Shown here in pieces: positions 1 to 6,748 of a stretch of DNA of 9,369 bases. The translations under genes and the position numbers were made by a program. Every line of letters starts with the position of its first letter. Position 1 is the stretch's first letter. The stretch covers positions 1-9,369 of the forward strand of contig JAQTSH010000049.1 in assembly GCA_028711405.1 (NCBI GenBank), read 5' to 3'. The notes beneath the pieces are model-generated. The model saw nothing but the letters and a program-made list of their open reading frames with translations, had not been told where the DNA came from and did no database searches. The DNA comes from Methanoregula sp. (GTDB lineage: Archaea > Halobacteriota > Methanomicrobia > Methanomicrobiales > Methanospirillaceae).

Positions 1-335
1 TGGGCGACCATCCTGACAATCCCCCGTGTCACGGTCTCATCGGTCGCTGTCGCTGTCCTGTGCCGGAACTCCCTGCGGATACCCGTAATACCTTTGAGGA
101 TTTTTGCACTGGAAAGAACCCAACCGATCCCGAGCCCGAAGCATACCATAGAAAATACGCCGGTAACCATCCGGAACCCCGGAGTCGTCTGCCCTCCTGT
201 TAACCCGAGCACTGAAGCGATGATGAACTGTATCCCAAATGCCATCGCCAGCGCTCCGAATACCAGGTTCAGGAGAACCAGCACATAGAAACTGGAAAGT
301 TCACGCTTGAAGCGTGTTGATATCTCATGTGTCAT
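1..335 (-). CDS. Membrane protein of unknown function, N-terminal part (runs off left edge)
   Basis: The first 111 residues are visible on the minus strand, with no stop before the window edge. The ATG at 335-333 is chosen because a TATA-like box lies about 25 bases upstream and GGTGA lies 10 bases before it. The N-terminus is hydrophilic and basic (MTHEISTRFKRELSS). It is followed by a long hydrophobic segment at about residues 16-45 and a second at about 56-77, joined by a short polar loop (TGGQTTPG). A basic, Thr-rich stretch (about residues 87-104) follows, probably cytoplasmic. I do not recognise the family. It could be a small membrane protein or the start of a larger one. It is transcribed away from the PadR-exporter operon and does not share a promoter with it. 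Confidence 0.7.
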   Translation of the reverse strand, partial: MTHEISTRFKRELSSFYVLVLLNLVFGALAMAFGIQFIIASVLGLTGGQTTPGFRMVTGVFSMVCFGLGIGWVLSSAKILKGITGIRREFRHRTATATDETVTRGIVRMVA

Positions 336-350
336 GCGGTTTTTCACCGC
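336..350. repeat. Perfect 5-bp inverted repeat abutting a start codon
   Basis: GCGGT and ACCGC are separated by five bases, immediately next to the ATG of the left-edge gene. On the minus strand the arm contains GGTGA, which resembles a Shine-Dalgarno sequence. The element could be an operator, or a hairpin that hides the ribosome site if the transcript has a leader. It may also be chance. Confidence 0.35.
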
Positions 351-356
351 TCCATA

Positions 357-364
357 CATATATT
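357..364 (-). promoter_or_regulatory. Candidate TATA box for the left-edge membrane protein gene
   Basis: The minus strand reads AATATATG, centred about 25 bases upstream of the ATG at 335. At that distance, archaeal transcription would begin at or next to the start codon, giving a leaderless or nearly leaderless mRNA. This is inferred from spacing only. Confidence 0.45.
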
Positions 365-654
365 GTCATTACCTGATTAAAGACCATGAATCTAAGATAC
401 ATACCTTGCTGTTTCCCGTAGAGCCCAGCCCATTCCCGCAATCGATCGCCGCCCAAAATCCCATCAGCACATTTTTCGCACGCCTTTTGTATCAAGAATC
501 CAGCCAAACGGACGGCGTATAGGGGACTTCGCAAAACAATAGTGTCGGTTTTTCGTGAAATAGTGCCGATCCGGAGGCAGGGAGCTTCATGCGATGAGAG
601 GGTCTACGACGGAGAAGAAGGTTTGGCAGAGTGCAGGTCATATCAGGTTCCGGG

Positions 655-803
655 ACGCCCCCGCAACCACCCGCCCACGGCTGCACCGCCACGTGAAACC
701 CGGCCAGCCCCCGGGATTCGGCGGGGACGGGTGGGGGCCGGGCTTCCGGTTCTGGTGGAGCTGAGCCCTTTCCGGTACCGCACCCTCTCCCAAATCTCCG
801 GTA
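655..803 (+). repeat. Dispersed GC-rich intergenic repeat, copy A
   Basis: This is the main content of the 646-base gene-free stretch at 336-981. It aligns almost collinearly with 3982-4126 (copy B). Shared blocks include GCCCACGGCTGCAC, GGCCAGCCCCCGGG, CGGGGACGGGTGGGG, CTTCCGG, AGCTGAG, CGGTACCGC and TCCCAAA. The offset between copies changes by small steps (3322, 3321, 3324, 3323), so indels are mostly not multiples of three and the element is not protein-coding. Possible pairings are CCACCCG (667-673) with CGGGTGG (728-734), CCGCC (686-690) with GGCGG (720-724), and CCCGG (699-703) with CCGGG (711-715). These suggest a folded nucleic acid. The family is not recognised. Confidence 0.75.
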
Positions 804-884
804 CATGCACGTCCCGTTGCCCGTTCCTGTTCCGGACAATTGTCAAACGGCATGCGATCACCGGTTCAAGGCTGCCCTGTTACG

Positions 885-910
885 CGAGCCCGGCCAGCCC
901 CCGGGGCTCG
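885..910. repeat. Repeat-core hairpin, copy D
   Basis: It contains the 17-base core cccggccagcccccggg, identical to positions 699-715 of copy A. Here it sits inside a different inverted repeat, CGAGCCC (885-891) and GGGCTCG (904-910), with a 12-base loop, followed by GAAAAATTAATC. It may be a truncated repeat copy or an independent use of the same core hairpin. Confidence 0.55.
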
Positions 911-948
911 GAAAAATTAATCAATAGGGCTGCAATCCCGCCGATACG

Positions 949-956
949 TAAAAATA
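949..956 (+). promoter_or_regulatory. Candidate TATA box of the PadR-exporter operon
   Basis: TAAAAATA is centred about 29 bases before the ATG at 982, and no Shine-Dalgarno sequence precedes that ATG. This fits a leaderless archaeal transcript starting at or just before the start codon. The evidence is position and composition only. Confidence 0.5.
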
Positions 957-977
957 CTAGGATAATTTAAACTAGTA
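955..977. promoter_or_regulatory. Palindromic candidate operator, TACTAG-N11-CTAGTA
   Basis: Perfect 6-bp arms lie at 955-960 and 972-977. The palindrome begins inside the TATA-like box and ends 4 bases before the padR-like start codon. A dimeric winged-helix repressor bound here would block TBP or RNA polymerase. PadR regulators commonly autoregulate through short palindromes next to their own gene, so this is the natural candidate site for the protein encoded just downstream. Confidence 0.55.
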
Positions 978-981
978 CATA

Positions 982-1680
982 ATGACCCAACATAGCAGTC
1001 CGACATCAGATCCCGACAAAATAATTCGGGCCATTAAACAGATGAAACATTCAACCCCAATCAAGCTCTCGGAACTTCTTATCCTTGGGTTATTATCCCA
1101 CCGAGCACTGAGCGGGTACGAGATATTCCGGTTCATTGAGAAAAAGGCAGACTCCTCAAACGCATGGCTCAAGCTGAACAAGACTACCGTGTACAACCAA
1201 TTAGCACGGATGAACGCCACCGGGTTTATCCGGCAGCTGGAACGAATCGAAGAACAGAACAAACCGCCAAAGATCGTGTACGAGATCACCGATAACGGAA
1301 AGGAGCAGCTGAGACAAATCCTTCTTTCCAGTGCAGAGAATCCTCCGGGAATCTTTGTCAATTTTTACCTTGACCTGCCATTCTACCACATCCTGAAAAA
1401 AGATGAGATTACCCATATCCTGCAGAACCGTATTGTGCAGCTCGATATCCTCATCGAAGCGTCCACGCTCTATTCGGCAATCATGCCCGACTCCCTCTTA
1501 AAGATCCTCGTTGACAGCCAGGCCGACATGTTCCGTACATTACAAAAATCGGTCCGCCTCATCCTCGAACGGATTGAGGGCGATGAAACTGCTGAATTCT
1601 TCAATATCGGTGAGATCAATGACGAAAATATATTCCGGACCATGAAAACAGCCCGGGGCCGGCAGGGGAGTTCATCATGA
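982..1680 (+). CDS. PadR-family transcriptional regulator
   Basis: A 232-residue DNA-binding repressor-type protein, likely controlling the exporter genes it is co-transcribed with. The PadR winged helix spans about residues 29-112. It opens with SELLILGLLSHRALSGYEI, continues with an Asn/Thr-rich recognition region (LNKTTVYNQLARM, about 65-77) and ends with a wing carrying the family-typical VYEITDNGKEQL. The remaining 110 or so residues form the helical C-terminal part used for dimerisation in the family. The start at 982 gives a 20-residue hydrophilic N-terminal extension; Met21 (1042) is an alternative that still keeps the whole domain. There is no Shine-Dalgarno site at 982, but a TATA box at about -29 supports a leaderless start. 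Its stop overlaps the ATPase start (ATGA). The signal it senses is unknown, but transported compounds are the usual ligands when PadR genes precede ABC exporters. Confidence 0.93.
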   Translation: MTQHSSPTSDPDKIIRAIKQMKHSTPIKLSELLILGLLSHRALSGYEIFRFIEKKADSSNAWLKLNKTTVYNQLARMNATGFIRQLERIEEQNKPPKIVYEITDNGKEQLRQILLSSAENPPGIFVNFYLDLPFYHILKKDEITHILQNRIVQLDILIEASTLYSAIMPDSLLKILVDSQADMFRTLQKSVRLILERIEGDETAEFFNIGEINDENIFRTMKTARGRQGSSS

Positions 1681-2531
1681 TAACCGTCCGTGATCTCTCG
1701 TTCACGTACCCGTCAGCAACCGCCCCCGCTGTTGAAGGAATCTCCTTCTCGATCAAAAAAGGGGAGATCTTCGGATTCCTCGGGCCCAACGGTGCTGGAA
1801 AGAGCACGACCCAGAAAATACTCACCGGCCTCCTACGGGGATACCGCGGGGACGTATCCGTTCTGGGAAAAAATCTCGCTGACTGGTCATACGATTACTA
1901 TGAAAAAATCGGCGTCTGCTTCGAACTGCCCAACCATTACCCGAAACTCACAGCAGAAGAGAATATCTCCCTTTTTAGCTCATTCTACCCGGGAAAAACC
2001 GCCGACCCGGAAACCCTCCTGCAGATGGTGGGGCTTGAGGACACGATGGACAAACTCGTGGGATCATTCTCAAAGGGAATGAGGATGAAACTCAACATCG
2101 CCCGCTGCCTCCTCCACGATCCGCAGATCCTGTTCCTTGACGAACCAACCTCCGGTCTTGATCCTGCAAGTGCCCGGCAGATCAAGGATATCATCATCAG
2201 CAAGAAAAACGAGGGCAAAACGATCTTCCTGACAACCCACAACATGGCGCTGGCCGACGAACTTTGCAACGCGGTCTCCTTCATGGTGAACGGGAAGATC
2301 TGCATAACAGAGAGCCCGCGCCAGCTCAAACTGCAGTACGGGAAACGGATTGTCCGGGTCGAATACCAGGCTGAAAATAAAGACCAGTCTTCAGAGTTCC
2401 CGCTGGACGGGCTTGGCAGCAATAATGACTTCCTCACGCTCCTGAAGCGTGCAACAATCCAAACGATGCATACCGAAGAAGCAACCCTTGAGAACATCTT
2501 CCTCTCGGTTACCGGTCGGGGTCTTCAATGA
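1677..2531 (+). CDS. ABC transporter ATP-binding protein (drug/small-molecule export type)
   Basis: A 284-residue ATPase that would power the two permeases encoded next. Visible motifs are Walker A GPNGAGKST (residues 36-44), the signature region SKGMRMKL (about 132-139, replacing the textbook LSGGQ as is common in CcmA/DrrA-like exporters), Walker B with D-loop ILFLDEPTSGLDP (151-163) and the H-loop His188 (TTHNM). The usual Q-loop Gln appears to be replaced in GVCFELPNHYP (about 79-89). The tail of about 65 residues after the nucleotide-binding domain resembles the extension seen in ABC-2 type exporters. The start ATG overlaps the padR-like stop by 4 bases and is preceded by GGGGAG. The gene arrangement of one ATPase plus two permeases of about 235 residues resembles the mycobacterial fluoroquinolone exporter Rv2686c-Rv2688c. 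The substrate cannot be read from sequence. Confidence 0.95.
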   Translation: MITVRDLSFTYPSATAPAVEGISFSIKKGEIFGFLGPNGAGKSTTQKILTGLLRGYRGDVSVLGKNLADWSYDYYEKIGVCFELPNHYPKLTAEENISLFSSFYPGKTADPETLLQMVGLEDTMDKLVGSFSKGMRMKLNIARCLLHDPQILFLDEPTSGLDPASARQIKDIIISKKNEGKTIFLTTHNMALADELCNAVSFMVNGKICITESPRQLKLQYGKRIVRVEYQAENKDQSSEFPLDGLGSNNDFLTLLKRATIQTMHTEEATLENIFLSVTGRGLQ

Positions 2532-3226
2532 AACACCTTGCAGCAATGATCCGGTGGTATTTCCTGCTCGATTACCGGTTTTTTCTCATTCACATCTCGC
2601 TCGTCACGGTCGCGCTCTGGTGTATTCTCCTGTCTGTCTTTGTGCCGGTAAACACGGCTAAGATTGTCGGGGCCCTCATCTTCCTGGACCCTGCAATCTT
2701 TGGCTTCGTGTTTATCGGCGCACTTGTCCTGTACGAGAAGACCAACAGGTCCCTGCAGGCCCTGATCGTGACCCCAATGGAGCCTCGCGAATACCTCCTC
2801 ACCCACATCATAACGCTCACGGCAATCGCACTCTTGGCAAGTTTCATACTCGTGGCCCTGACCCGCGGAGTAACAATCAATTACCTGTACTTTGTCACCG
2901 GCGTTGTCCTCACATCGGCCTTCTTTGTGCTTAGCGGGTTTATTGCCGTCAGCAGGTTCTCCACCGTGAATGAATACTTCATCGCCGGCTCGCTTGCGTT
3001 ACTTGCCCTTAACGCACCGCTCCTCTATCACTTCGGTCTATCAGAGAGCTGGCTGTTTTACCTCTTCCCAACCCAGGCATCGCTGCTTCTGTTGTCCGGG
3101 ATATTTGAACCGGTCTCACTCACGGACACTCTTTATTCCGTTGTGATGTTATCAATCTGGATCGCTATCGGGTTCATCCTCGCAAAAAAGATGTTTTACA
3201 CGCATATCGTACTCGGGGGACAATAA
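2528..3226 (+). CDS. ABC-2 type exporter permease, first subunit
   Basis: A 232-residue integral membrane protein with about six hydrophobic segments, roughly at residues 20-40, 46-68, 92-112, 117-142, 148-168 and 202-220. After the second helix it has LYEKTNRSLQALIVTP (about 68-83), the cytoplasmic motif that follows helix 2 in ABC-2 permeases and contacts the ATPase. Its start overlaps the ATPase stop (ATGA), indicating translational coupling. It probably pairs with the next protein to form the transmembrane channel. Length and topology match the permeases annotated as fluoroquinolone exporters, but the name does not establish substrate. There is no signal peptide or soluble domain. Confidence 0.85.
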   Translation: MKHLAAMIRWYFLLDYRFFLIHISLVTVALWCILLSVFVPVNTAKIVGALIFLDPAIFGFVFIGALVLYEKTNRSLQALIVTPMEPREYLLTHIITLTAIALLASFILVALTRGVTINYLYFVTGVVLTSAFFVLSGFIAVSRFSTVNEYFIAGSLALLALNAPLLYHFGLSESWLFYLFPTQASLLLLSGIFEPVSLTDTLYSVVMLSIWIAIGFILAKKMFYTHIVLGGQ

Positions 3227-3227
3227 C

Positions 3228-3935
3228 ATGGTACCGGTTCTCCTGCTTGCCACAAATGATCTGAAGATGATCGTCCGGGACAGGATGCTGGCCATTGCCT
3301 TCTGCTTGCCGTTCCCCTTCCTCGTGGCCGGTGCGTTGGCGATCCCGGAGATCTCCGGCAGGTTTGTTGATCTGGCACCGCATTCCTGCCTGATCATGTC
3401 GTTTATTCTCATCCAGATCGCGGTACTTTTTGGTTTTGTGTATGCTTTCCTGATGATCGATGAACGGGATGAAAATATCCTGAGTGCATTGCGGGTTGTG
3501 CCAGTCTCCGCCCCGATTTTTTTACTCTCTCGCTTGTTGGGTGCATCGCTCTTCGCTTTTCTCTATTCGGTCTTCTCCTTTATCATTCTCGGCATGGTGA
3601 AGATCCCGTTCCTTGCCATCATTCTTATTTCCCTCACGTTCGCGTTGCTTGCCCCGGTCATCGCACTCCTCATTGTCACCTTTTCCGGCAACAAGGTGGA
3701 TGCAATTGCCGTGTTCAAGGGAGTTGACCTTTTTGTCCTGCTCCCCATAGTGAGCCTTTTCATTTCAGGCTCGTGGAAGTTTATATTCGGCATGTTCCCC
3801 CACTTTTGGGCAATTTATTCTTTCGAAGAATTGCTGCTCACCGGATCGCTGAATGGTGCTGCATTAGGTATTGGGATGGTATTGCAGGTTGTGCTCCTTG
3901 CGGGATTGATTCGCAGATTTTCCAATACCGGATAA
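3228..3935 (+). CDS. ABC-2 type exporter permease, second subunit
   Basis: A 235-residue integral membrane protein with about six hydrophobic segments. It carries DERDENILSALRVVPVS (about 77-93), which occupies the same place as the EKTNRSLQALIVTP motif of the preceding permease. The two proteins are therefore distant paralogues that probably form a heterodimer. The gene starts one base after the preceding stop. Its ribosome site GGGGGA (3215-3220) lies inside the end of the upstream gene, 7 bases before the ATG. It is the last gene of the exporter operon. No clear U-rich terminator follows; the next 380 bases hold repeat copy B and no gene. Confidence 0.85.
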   Translation: MVPVLLLATNDLKMIVRDRMLAIAFCLPFPFLVAGALAIPEISGRFVDLAPHSCLIMSFILIQIAVLFGFVYAFLMIDERDENILSALRVVPVSAPIFLLSRLLGASLFAFLYSVFSFIILGMVKIPFLAIILISLTFALLAPVIALLIVTFSGNKVDAIAVFKGVDLFVLLPIVSLFISGSWKFIFGMFPHFWAIYSFEELLLTGSLNGAALGIGMVLQVVLLAGLIRRFSNTG

Positions 3936-3981
3936 AGACGCCATAGCAAAAAGCCCGTTTCTATCCCACGGTCAGCCAGAT

Positions 3982-4126
3982 CGCCCCTTCCCCGGCCCAC
4001 GGCTGCACGCCCGCGACTACGAGGCCAGCCCCCGGGTTTCAGCGGGGACGGGTGGGGGGCCCGTGCCTTCCGGTTCCGGAGAAGCTGAGACCTTTCGGTA
4101 CCGCTCACTTTCCCAAAAGCCCCCCC
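3982..4126 (+). repeat. Dispersed GC-rich intergenic repeat, copy B
   Basis: Same orientation as copy A and matching over about 130 bases, from GCCCACGGCTGCAC (3995) through CGGGGACGGGTGGGG (4043) to TCCCAAA (4111). The possible outer stem differs in sequence from copy A but can still form: CCCGC (4010-4014) with GCGGG (4042-4046), compared with CCGCC/GGCGG in copy A. That is a weak hint of conserved RNA structure. It lies between two convergent genes. The rest of the 3936-4318 gap holds the palindrome at 4155 and nothing else that I can identify. Confidence 0.75.
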
Positions 4127-4154
4127 TCCGCGAAATTCTCCGAGCCCCAAAAAT

Positions 4155-4166
4155 GCCGGTACCGGC
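4155..4166. repeat. Perfect 12-bp palindrome GCCGGTACCGGC
   Basis: A self-complementary site in the convergent gap just after repeat copy B. Its central CGGTACCG also occurs in copies A and B. It may be part of the repeat, a protein site, or a chance effect of local composition. Confidence 0.4.
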
Positions 4167-4318
4167 TAAACACCCCCCCTCAGCTTGCAAGATCCGATCG
4201 GTCCACGCTGGGTCGGGGCAGACTCCCGTTCTGGGAACATAGGCACAGCAGGGCCCCGTACCTGGTTCGCATTCACGGTTTCGCTCAGCGCTTTTGGGTT
4301 CAGTTGGTCAGGATACTG

Positions 4319-5167
4319 TCATCCGCACTTCTGCGCAGAAAAATCCTGTAGCTGGACCATAATGCTGTGATTGACCAGTCCGGTCGGCCGGACCTTCTTG
4401 TCATTACCAACGTAATAGCACTGGGCTGAAATAATCGGTACCCCGGAACCTTCCTGGATGAACGCAACATACCAGCCATCGGGAGCTTTTTCCGTTCTGA
4501 TGGATTTGGTGGGGAATTGATCTGACGGGTATGCCATGAGATCGGGATTGGTATTCTGGACAATCCGGATTGCATTCCGCGCATCGGGAAGACCCAGTTT
4601 TCCGTACGTATTCCACCACCCTCTCACCTCTGCCCTTTCAGGCCTGAAATAATTCAGGGAACAGAGTCCCGGGGGATAATCCCCGGTCCGGTACCCCTCA
4701 AGAAGGAAAAGTGCCTCGTTTCCCACTGTCGAGGTCTGGTTGGACGGCCAGTACGAGCTCAGCGGCGATACCACCGGGGCAGCAGGTTCTTTGGAATCTA
4801 TCACCTTCATCAGCAGTTCCGCATCATGGAGCGTTATCCAGTCATCAGGCACATTAAGGACCAGAACCTGCTGGTCAGGATGCATGCGCAGATCATTAAG
4901 ATATTCCATGGGCGTATGGGCCCTGAAGTAGCAGGAGTCTCCCGCCAACAGGTGAACTTCACGGTTCATGGTCAGCTGATCAAATGTGCAGTCATTAGGG
5001 GTCTGACTCGTTGCAGTACCTGGCGAAACCGTCGTCCCCGGAACGGTATTCTGTATCCCAAAAAATGCACCGGTACATCCGGCACTCAGCAGCACAACAA
5101 AGAGTATCCCCATGCAAGGGAGAATTCCGGATATTATACAGGATTGTGATTGTTTTTTATCAGACAT
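4319..5167 (-). CDS. Lipoprotein of unknown function
   Basis: About 282 residues. A basic N-terminus, a hydrophobic stretch and the lipobox LLSAGC (Cys at about residue 31) mark an exported protein anchored by a lipid on its N-terminal Cys. A Thr/Pro/Gly-rich linker follows (about 40-55), as is common in Methanomicrobiales surface proteins. The globular part contains several Cys residues that could form disulfides. Its end, with GWYVAFIQEGSG and a following strand ending in VRPTG, resembles the beta-strand pattern of PepSY-like domains; this is a weak guess. Two adjacent ATGs are possible. GGAGG lies 6 bases from the ATG at 5167 but only 3 from the one at 5170, so the shorter form is preferred. 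It is downstream of, and on the same strand as, the membrane-anchored regulator and could be its target. No family is recognised. Confidence 0.82.
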   Translation of the reverse strand: MSDKKQSQSCIISGILPCMGILFVVLLSAGCTGAFFGIQNTVPGTTVSPGTATSQTPNDCTFDQLTMNREVHLLAGDSCYFRAHTPMEYLNDLRMHPDQQVLVLNVPDDWITLHDAELLMKVIDSKEPAAPVVSPLSSYWPSNQTSTVGNEALFLLEGYRTGDYPPGLCSLNYFRPERAEVRGWWNTYGKLGLPDARNAIRIVQNTNPDLMAYPSDQFPTKSIRTEKAPDGWYVAFIQEGSGVPIISAQCYYVGNDKKVRPTGLVNHSIMVQLQDFSAQKCG

Positions 5168-5173
5168 CATATG

Positions 5174-5178
5174 CCTCC
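5174..5178 (-). promoter_or_regulatory. Ribosome binding site deciding the lipoprotein start
   Basis: GGAGG on the minus strand is the strongest Shine-Dalgarno match in the window. Its spacing of 6 bases favours the second of two tandem ATGs (5167). Confidence 0.6.
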
Positions 5179-5229
5179 GGAACCATCATGGGATGTTCAA
5201 TGAAAAAGCAATTCTCGCACAACTCTTAA

Positions 5230-5311
5230 CTGGTTCTGATGTTCCGGCAATTACCGGTGGCGGTTCATTCGCGCTGCGGTTTTTTTAACAAATCATAAAA
5301 TCTGGTTCTGA
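5230..5311. repeat. Direct repeat pair and imperfect palindrome upstream of the lipoprotein gene
   Basis: CTGGTTCTGA occurs at 5230-5239 and again at 5302-5311. Between them lies the near-palindrome CCGGCAATTACCGG (5244-5257). These sit in the 160-base gap between the regulator gene's stop and the lipoprotein start, where regulator sites would be expected. Function is inferred from position only. Confidence 0.35.
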
Positions 5312-5331
5312 AATGGCAGTATGTCGTACGA

Positions 5332-6060
5332 TTATGCCGAAAGATAATCATTCAGGCAGCAGTTGACGTTATCAGGAATCACGTACCGGACAATCCTTCC
5401 GCTCCGTTGTACAGTAATAATCCTGTCCACCTCAAGCAGCTTCATATGCCACGTGATGGTGGCACCGGTAAACCCGAGCAATCCGGCAATCTCATCTCGG
5501 CCGGCAGACGGTTGTTTTACGAGAACGCCCAGGATCTGTTTCCGTGTCGCATTCCGCAGGTGTTTGAGAACCATTTGTTGGGTTTCTGTATATGTTCCAC
5601 TGTTCTCGTAGAACCGCAGGCTCGCTGCATCCTGGCTTAAGGTGATTTTTCCCGTGAGGGTGAGCATATTCAGGTGATGTCTCAGTGTGCCGAGATGGAT
5701 CTTGGTTTCACGGGCAAGACCCTGCAGGTGAATTCCGGGATTTTTCTGAATCGCGGAGAACACAGAGGATCGCACTGCTTGTGTCAGGACATTGGATCGC
5801 GTCACCCGGCGGTATCCCAATGCCGCCCATATCTTGATGAAGACGAGGAGTTCAGCTGTACACCCTGCGACGAGTATGAAGAGGAGACCAAGGGGCAGTT
5901 CCCACACCGGAATTTCCTCAGGGATAGAAGGGATGAACGAAAGTGGCGGGGGCGGGCTGGCATACGCTGACTGGACGTGATATTCCTGTGCAGCCATGCC
6001 AGGAGTGACAAGTGCCAGAACCAGGATGAGGAACAGTATCCTTACATGCCACAGGGTCAT
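5332..6060 (-). CDS. Membrane-anchored transcriptional regulator with two winged-helix domains
   Basis: A 242-residue protein. Residues 1-24 form a signal-peptide-like hydrophobic start ending in a plausible cleavage region (TPGMAAQ). A Pro-rich extracytoplasmic stretch (36-56) leads into a transmembrane helix (about 57-80). The cytoplasmic part begins with the basic GYRRVTRS and holds two winged-helix units. The first is at about 93-152, with recognition-helix region IHLGTLRHHLNMLTLTGKI. The second is at about 160-228, with GFTGATITWHMKLLEVDRII and a wing ending in RIVRYVIP. Both have the ArsR/MarR-like pattern of archaeal helix-turn-helix proteins. It would bind DNA from the membrane and report an outside or envelope signal. 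The start overlaps the upstream gene's stop (ATGA), so the two are co-translated. It could alternatively be anchored by an uncleaved first helix, giving two membrane passes. Confidence 0.88.
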   Translation of the reverse strand: MTLWHVRILFLILVLALVTPGMAAQEYHVQSAYASPPPPLSFIPSIPEEIPVWELPLGLLFILVAGCTAELLVFIKIWAALGYRRVTRSNVLTQAVRSSVFSAIQKNPGIHLQGLARETKIHLGTLRHHLNMLTLTGKITLSQDAASLRFYENSGTYTETQQMVLKHLRNATRKQILGVLVKQPSAGRDEIAGLLGFTGATITWHMKLLEVDRIITVQRSGRIVRYVIPDNVNCCLNDYLSA

Positions 6061-6542
6061 ACTTCAACGGCTCCGCTGTTCCGGTAGATCCGGAACGTAT
6101 CGTTCCCGCACGGGGATATCCTGCTGGAACGGATCTGGTAATACCATGTGCCTGGGGGCAGGTCGCTGTCAGAAGAGATCTCAAGAAAGATCCGTCCGTC
6201 CAAAACCCCGTTATCAGTATTCTGATACGGACCGAGTGTCGTATCCGGGGTATAGATAACAACCGTGTGCGGATTGTTCAGGTTGTTCCAGGACAGGTCA
6301 ATCCATTGACGGTCAACGCCGCCGGGGAGGGTTTCACGGTAAAAATGGGGGATGGGCGGTAGATTCCACAGGCGGCCTTGGGAACTAAAGTGGTTTGTTT
6401 CACCGGGAAAAGCAATGTAGTCACTATTTGAGAGTCCAGCCGGAGATGGCGCAGGTGTTGTTCTCCATATTCCTGATGTTCCTGAGAGAATACACAACGC
6501 GAGAGCTAGAATGCACAGGATCCATACCCCCCGGTATTGCAT
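6057..6542 (-). CDS. Small exported or membrane-tethered beta-rich protein (PPC-like), partner of the winged-helix regulator
   Basis: 161 residues from the ATG at 6542. The N-terminus is MQYRG followed by a hydrophobic helix (about 6-25), a signal peptide or anchor, then a Pro/Ser-rich linker. The outer part ends in a compact strand-rich domain with IDLSWNNLNNPHTVVIYTPD (about 81-100), a Asp/Asn/Gly-rich turn (TDNGVLDGR) and PPGTWYYQIR. This pattern resembles pre-peptidase C-terminal-type beta-sandwich domains found on archaeal surface proteins. The reading frame stays open upstream to a GTG at 6641. That extension would add 33 mostly acidic residues before the membrane helix, against the positive-inside rule, and has no ribosome site. 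A TATA-like ATTATAT lies 29 bases before 6542, so a leaderless start there is preferred. It overlaps the regulator gene by 4 bases. Confidence 0.75.
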   Translation of the reverse strand: MQYRGVWILCILALALCILSGTSGIWRTTPAPSPAGLSNSDYIAFPGETNHFSSQGRLWNLPPIPHFYRETLPGGVDRQWIDLSWNNLNNPHTVVIYTPDTTLGPYQNTDNGVLDGRIFLEISSDSDLPPGTWYYQIRSSRISPCGNDTFRIYRNSGAVEV

Positions 6543-6567
6543 GAAGACATATTCCTTTGGGATCCAC

Positions 6568-6574
6568 ATATAAT
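6568..6574 (-). promoter_or_regulatory. Candidate TATA box of the exported-protein/regulator operon
   Basis: The minus strand reads ATTATAT, centred 29 bases upstream of the ATG at 6542, consistent with a leaderless archaeal transcript. If transcription starts here, the longer reading frame beginning at 6641 cannot be used. Confidence 0.4.
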
Positions 6575-6748
6575 CACTGGCACAACTCTCTACGGGTTCC
6601 CTGTACGGCTCCTCCGGTAACATATCGCCATCGAAGAACACTCTATGTTCTTCTCAAGATCTTACAGCCTTTGCGTAGTAATCACCCGGTCATCAGCCTC
6701 CGTCCCTGTATGTTTCCTGAGCCCTTCCTATAAGCACCCTGCCAAACG

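Noticed and set aside
325..534. Minus-strand 69-codon frame with a fairly protein-like sequence, overlapping the left-edge gene start
   Set aside because: TTG start without a ribosome site, no recognisable domain, and it covers the TATA box and start of the adjacent gene.
492..839. Long open frames on both strands over repeat copy A
   Set aside because: Pro/Arg/Gly-rich composition, no ribosome site, and the equivalent frame in copy B is disrupted by indels that are not multiples of three.
885..918. Hairpin followed by AAAAATT as an intrinsic terminator
   Set aside because: No gene ends just upstream on the plus strand, and the downstream run is A-rich rather than T-rich; it is better explained as a repeat-core copy.
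3815..4150. Minus-strand frame over the end of the second permease and repeat copy B
   Set aside because: It overlaps a clear permease gene, and its similarity to the copy A frames comes from the non-coding repeat.
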